A stretch of DNA of 64,000 bases from an uncultured Kordiimonas sp. (GTDB lineage Bacteria > Pseudomonadota > Alphaproteobacteria > Sphingomonadales > Kordiimonadaceae), in assembly GCA_947503575.1 (NCBI GenBank), contig CANNDZ010000001.1, positions 1,984,001 through 2,048,000 on the forward strand, in the 5' to 3' direction. The position numbers and the translations under genes were made by a program. The notes beneath the pieces are model-generated. The model did no database searches, was not told the origin of the DNA, and saw only the letters and a list, made by a program, of their open reading frames with translations. Shown piece by piece: positions 60,065 to 64,000 of this stretch. Each line of letters starts with the position of its first letter. The stretch's first letter is position 1.

Positions 60065-61182
60065 TGGCCGAAGACCCCGAAAATACTGATCAAATTCCTC
60101 CAACTCGCAATGTGGTAGGGCACGATGCGGCAGAGGGCTTGTTCCTGGATGCAGTGAACCAACAACGTATTCACCATGGGTGGCTGATTACAGGCCCAAA
60201 AGGTATCGGCAAAGCTACATTTGCCATGCGGATTGCAAGGTTTTTGTTGTCCAGAAACCCAGGGATAGCAACGACAGCGGATCAAGGCTTGTTTGGCGAC
60301 GACTTGCCTGCTCTAGACTATGAAACGCTTAGCCTTGATGAAGATGACCCCGTTGCCCGGCGTATTGAATCTGGCGGGCACGGTGGGCTATCAGTGGTTC
60401 AGCGAAGCGTCAACGACACGACGGGCAAGCTGCGAAAAGACATTGTTATCAGTGATATCAGGAAACTTTCCAGTTTCTTCAGTCAGACGGCGAGCGAAGG
60501 TGGCTGGCGTGTGGCGATTATTGATGCCGCAGACGAAATGAACACAAGTGCTGCCAACGCTCTTCTAAAGCTGTTGGAAGAACCCCCAGAAAAATCAATT
60601 CTGCTTCTGGTCGCACATTCGCCGGGGCGGTTGTTACCGACACTAAAAAGCCGGTGTCGTCAGTTACCGCTTTTGCCGCTTCCGTCAGAAAGTCTGCGTG
60701 CTGTACTGTCTGCAAGATACCCCGACCTGCCGGCAGACGACCTGGCAGCCGCCGCCGCCATGGCCGCGGGTGCCCCCGGTAAGGCTGTTGAGTTGATTGG
60801 CCGATCAGGGTTGGACATATACCGTCAGCTTGCCACTGTTCTGGCGTCGACCCCAACTTTTGATATGCCGCAGATACATGCCCTTGCTGCCAAGCTTGGC
60901 TCCGTCAAGGCGGATGCTGATTATCGTATTTTCATTGAAATGTTTTTAGGGTGGCTCCAACGATTGATCCGCCAACAAGTTTCAGGCGATGTGGCCCCAG
61001 ACATCATGGCTGGCGAAAGCGACCAAATTTCCCGTATTTCAGCGTTAGCGAGGGTTGATCAGTGGCTGGACCTGTGGGACAAGGTGAGCCATTTAATTGC
61101 GCGCGCTGATGCGGTTAACCTTGATCGGAAGCAAGTGATTGTTTCCCTGTTTGCCTCGTTGAAAGCAACGGTCAAGGCTTGA
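60064..61182 (+). CDS. holB: DNA polymerase III subunit delta'
   Basis: ITGPKGIGKATFAMRIARFLL; ALLKLLEEPPEKSILLLVAHSPGRLLPTLKSRCRQL. Confidence 0.92.
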   Translation: MAEDPENTDQIPPTRNVVGHDAAEGLFLDAVNQQRIHHGWLITGPKGIGKATFAMRIARFLLSRNPGIATTADQGLFGDDLPALDYETLSLDEDDPVARRIESGGHGGLSVVQRSVNDTTGKLRKDIVISDIRKLSSFFSQTASEGGWRVAIIDAADEMNTSAANALLKLLEEPPEKSILLLVAHSPGRLLPTLKSRCRQLPLLPLPSESLRAVLSARYPDLPADDLAAAAAMAAGAPGKAVELIGRSGLDIYRQLATVLASTPTFDMPQIHALAAKLGSVKADADYRIFIEMFLGWLQRLIRQQVSGDVAPDIMAGESDQISRISALARVDQWLDLWDKVSHLIARADAVNLDRKQVIVSLFASLKATVKA

Positions 61183-61223
61183 ACCAGCTATTGTGCGCTT
61201 CAGTCCTATAAAAAGAGACGCGT

Positions 61224-62774
61224 ATGACGAAGCGGCCAGCTTACTACATCACTACTCCGATTTATTATGTGAATGATGTTCCCCATATTGGGCATGCCTA
61301 CACAACATTGGCTTGTGATGTTTTGGCGCGCTTTAAGCGCCTTGATGGCTATAACGTCATGTTCCTGACCGGCACGGACGAGCATGGCCAGAAAATTGAA
61401 CAGTCGGCAGAAAAGGCGGGCGTCGCAACCCAGGCCTATTGCGATCAGGTTTCTGAGCGGTTTCAGGAGCTGGCAAAGGCAATGAATTTCTCAAATGATC
61501 AATTCATTCGCACCACGGAAGAACGGCACAAAAAATCTGTTCAGCATTTTTGGAACGTGCTTCAAGATAAAGGCTTTATCTACGAGGATACATATGCTGG
61601 TTGGTATTCGGTACGGGACGAAGCCTTCTATGCCGAAAAGGAACTGCTTGAAGGCGAGGGCGGAGAAAAGCTTGCGCCGACCGGCGCCCCTGTTGAATGG
61701 GTTGAGGAACCGAGCTTTTTCTTTAAGCTGTCAAACTTTGAAGACCAGCTATTGAAGCTGTATGAAACTCAGCCAGATTTTGTGATGCCAAAATCGCGCA
61801 TGAACGAGGTTCGCAGCTTTGTCAAAGGTGGTCTTGAAGACCTGTCGATATCCCGATCTAGTTTTCAGTGGGGTGTGCCGGTTCCGGGGCAAGACGGGCA
61901 CGTTATGTATGTTTGGATAGACGCGCTGGCGAACTATCTGACAGCGATTGGTTATCCAGATCAGGCAGATGAATTGTATCAGAAATTCTGGCCAGCCAAC
62001 ATCCATATGGTTGGAAAAGATATTTTGCGGTTCCATGCGGTTTATTGGCCTGCTTTTTTAATGGCTGCTGGCCTGCCGTTGCCCGAGCGCGTTTTTGCCC
62101 ATGGCTGGTGGACCAATGAAGGGCAAAAAATATCCAAGTCTCTTGGCAATGTAATTGATCCGTTTGAATTAATCGAAACATATGGCCTGGATGCAGTGCG
62201 CTTTTTCCTGATGCGCGAAGTGCCTTTTGGCAATGACGGTGACTTTTCCCGGCGTGGGTTTGTGCTGACATGCAATGCGAACCTGGCGAAGGGCCTTGGC
62301 AATTTGGCGCAGCGTACACTCTCCATGGTGTATAAAAACTGTGATGCGCAAATACCTAATCCGGGTGAATTATCTAATGAAGACAAGAAAATACTGGTCT
62401 CTATTGATAATTTAGGTGACGTGGTTCGTGGCCATATGGATCGACAGGAATTTCATCTGGCTATTGAAGCGATTTTTGCACAGGCTGCTGCAGGCGATAA
62501 ATATATTACTGTGCAAGAGCCCTGGAAGCTTAGGAAGACTGATCCTGCACGCATGAACACAGTGCTATACACACTGTGTGAAGTTATCCGACAGCTTGCT
62601 ATCCTGATACAGCCCATTATGCCTGATGCAGCAGCAAAATTGCTGGATATGCTAAAAATTAAAAATCGAACTTTCGATGCACTGGGTCCCGAGCAGCGGC
62701 TGCAACCAGGCACGTCAATTGATAAGCCTGAAGGTATATTTCCGCAGTTCGAACTGCCTGCGGAGGAGGCCTGA
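61224..62774 (+). CDS. metG: methionyl-tRNA synthetase
   Basis: TTPIYYVNDVPHIGHAYTTL; KISKSLGN. Confidence 0.98.
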   Translation: MTKRPAYYITTPIYYVNDVPHIGHAYTTLACDVLARFKRLDGYNVMFLTGTDEHGQKIEQSAEKAGVATQAYCDQVSERFQELAKAMNFSNDQFIRTTEERHKKSVQHFWNVLQDKGFIYEDTYAGWYSVRDEAFYAEKELLEGEGGEKLAPTGAPVEWVEEPSFFFKLSNFEDQLLKLYETQPDFVMPKSRMNEVRSFVKGGLEDLSISRSSFQWGVPVPGQDGHVMYVWIDALANYLTAIGYPDQADELYQKFWPANIHMVGKDILRFHAVYWPAFLMAAGLPLPERVFAHGWWTNEGQKISKSLGNVIDPFELIETYGLDAVRFFLMREVPFGNDGDFSRRGFVLTCNANLAKGLGNLAQRTLSMVYKNCDAQIPNPGELSNEDKKILVSIDNLGDVVRGHMDRQEFHLAIEAIFAQAAAGDKYITVQEPWKLRKTDPARMNTVLYTLCEVIRQLAILIQPIMPDAAAKLLDMLKIKNRTFDALGPEQRLQPGTSIDKPEGIFPQFELPAEEA

Positions 62775-63586
62775 TGCCTGGGTTTGACTATATCGTCGAT
62801 AGTCATTGCCATTTGAATTACAAAGGCTTGGTAGAAGACCAAGCTGCTGTCGTCAGCCGGGCACGCGCATCTGGTGTCGGGTGTATGCTGGCAATCAATA
62901 CGAAGTTGACAGAGTATCAGGAGATCGTTGCGATCATTGATCAATACGATGATATTTATGGCAGTGTTGGGATACACCCGCATGAAGCTGAAAATGAGCC
63001 TGATGTCGCACTGGATGCACTGATCTCTCGGTCGGCTCATCCCAAAATCGTCGGTATCGGTGAAACCGGACTTGATTATTACTATGATAATGCGCCACGC
63101 GACATGCAGCAGGTCAATTTTCTGGCGCATATTGCAGCGGCGAGAGATACGGGTTTGCCCGTGATTGTGCACACGCGGGATGCAGATGACGATTGCATCA
63201 ATATCTTGGCCAGCGAAATGAAAAAGGGTGGCTTTACCGGCGTTATTCATTGTTTCACGGCCAGTCAGTATCTTGCTGATGCTGTCCTCGAACTGGGGTT
63301 TTACATATCGATATCGGGTATCGCGACATTCAAGAATGCACGTGACCTGCAGAACACCGTCAAAACTATCCCGATGGAACGCTTGCTGGTAGAGACAGAC
63401 GCGCCTTTTCTGGCGCCTGTGCCACACCGGGGCAAAACCTGTGAACCAGCGTTTGTGATGGATACGGCTCGGTTTGTGGCAGACTTGAAAGGTGTCACCT
63501 TTGACGAGTTGCAGGATCATACAACCCGGAATTTTTTCAGCCTGTTTAATAAGGCTGTTCCGCCAAAACGGACACTAGCAGCGTGA
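62774..63586 (+). CDS. TatD family hydrolase
   Basis: DSHCHLNY, GETGLDYYY, VIVHTRDA, LVETDAPFLAP. Confidence 0.95.
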   Translation: MPGFDYIVDSHCHLNYKGLVEDQAAVVSRARASGVGCMLAINTKLTEYQEIVAIIDQYDDIYGSVGIHPHEAENEPDVALDALISRSAHPKIVGIGETGLDYYYDNAPRDMQQVNFLAHIAAARDTGLPVIVHTRDADDDCINILASEMKKGGFTGVIHCFTASQYLADAVLELGFYISISGIATFKNARDLQNTVKTIPMERLLVETDAPFLAPVPHRGKTCEPAFVMDTARFVADLKGVTFDELQDHTTRNFFSLFNKAVPPKRTLAA

Positions 63587-64000
63587 AACTGACAATCCTT
63601 GGGTGCGGGACATCAGGCGGTGTTCCCAAAATGCCGGAATACTGGGGCGCGTGCGATCCAACTAACCCGAAAAACCGCCGCCGCCGCGCAAGTGTGCTGG
63701 TGGAAGAGGGGGATACGCGCGTCCTTATCGACACAACGCCTGACCTAAGGGAGCAAATGCTGTCTGCTCAGGTGACGTCCCTGGATGCTGTTTTCTATAC
63801 GCATGATCATGCCGATCATGTGCACGGCATTGATGACCTTCGGGGATTCTTTCATATTGCGCGCGAAAAAATGCCGGTTTACGGCGACGCCCAAACGCTT
63901 AACACGCTAAAGCAGCGCTTTAGTTATGTTTTTGAAACACAGGATGGTTACCCCGCGATCTGCCAAGCCAACCAGCTTGATGGCGTCCAAAAAGTTGGAT
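63583..64000 (+). CDS. PhnP-like MBL-fold metallohydrolase (3' truncated by window)
   Basis: My translation from GTG 63583: MKLTILGCGTSGGVPKMPEYWGACDPTNPKNRRRRASVLVEEG...FYTHDHADHVHGIDDLR; GTGA overlap with tatD. Confidence 0.9.
   Translation, partial: MKLTILGCGTSGGVPKMPEYWGACDPTNPKNRRRRASVLVEEGDTRVLIDTTPDLREQMLSAQVTSLDAVFYTHDHADHVHGIDDLRGFFHIAREKMPVYGDAQTLNTLKQRFSYVFETQDGYPAICQANQLDGVQKVG

Noticed and set aside
62453-63520. 355-aa minus-strand ORF
   Set aside because: Antisense to metG/tatD, both unambiguous; no family resemblance
1-64000. CRISPR array, IS element, prophage or toxin-antitoxin module
   Set aside because: No regularly spaced repeats, transposase/integrase ORFs, or phage structural genes seen

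Overview
The window is a gene-dense alphaproteobacterial chromosomal segment, called as such from family content and conserved gene order. I see no rRNA operon, CRISPR array, prophage or IS element. Recognisable blocks are hda-ppk-ppx / rnd / aspS-guaA, panB, yfgM-bamB-der, a NMT1-like ABC importer, ctaA-cutA, rplM-rpsI, a dsbD/redoxin pair, motA, argC, sodB, glnK-amtB, gyrA, coaD-ppi-cupin-queA-tgt, and mltB-rlpA-dac-tmk-holB-metG-tatD-MBL (the last gene is cut by the window edge). There are two tRNAs: Ser-TGA on the minus strand and Lys-TTT on the plus strand. The most interesting non-routine signals are: (1) a peptide-deformylase homologue with all three signature motifs altered, apparently co-transcribed with a split Alg14/Alg13 (PssD/PssE)-type glycosyltransferase pair; (2) about nine T-tracts phased at ~10.5 bp, predicting strongly curved DNA, in the divergent region upstream of a TPR lipoprotein and an unannotated ~60-aa gene; (3) a nitrilase-fold protein whose nucleophile Cys is Gly; (4) a structured, terminator-ended leader directly abutting the RBS of the yfgM-bamB-der operon; (5) an exact 17-bp tandem duplication that appears to have broken a GTGA translational overlap between ABC transporter genes; (6) a predicted leaderless mRNA. 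I did not find a clear large new multi-gene system. All calls come from reading the sequence; no database search was run.
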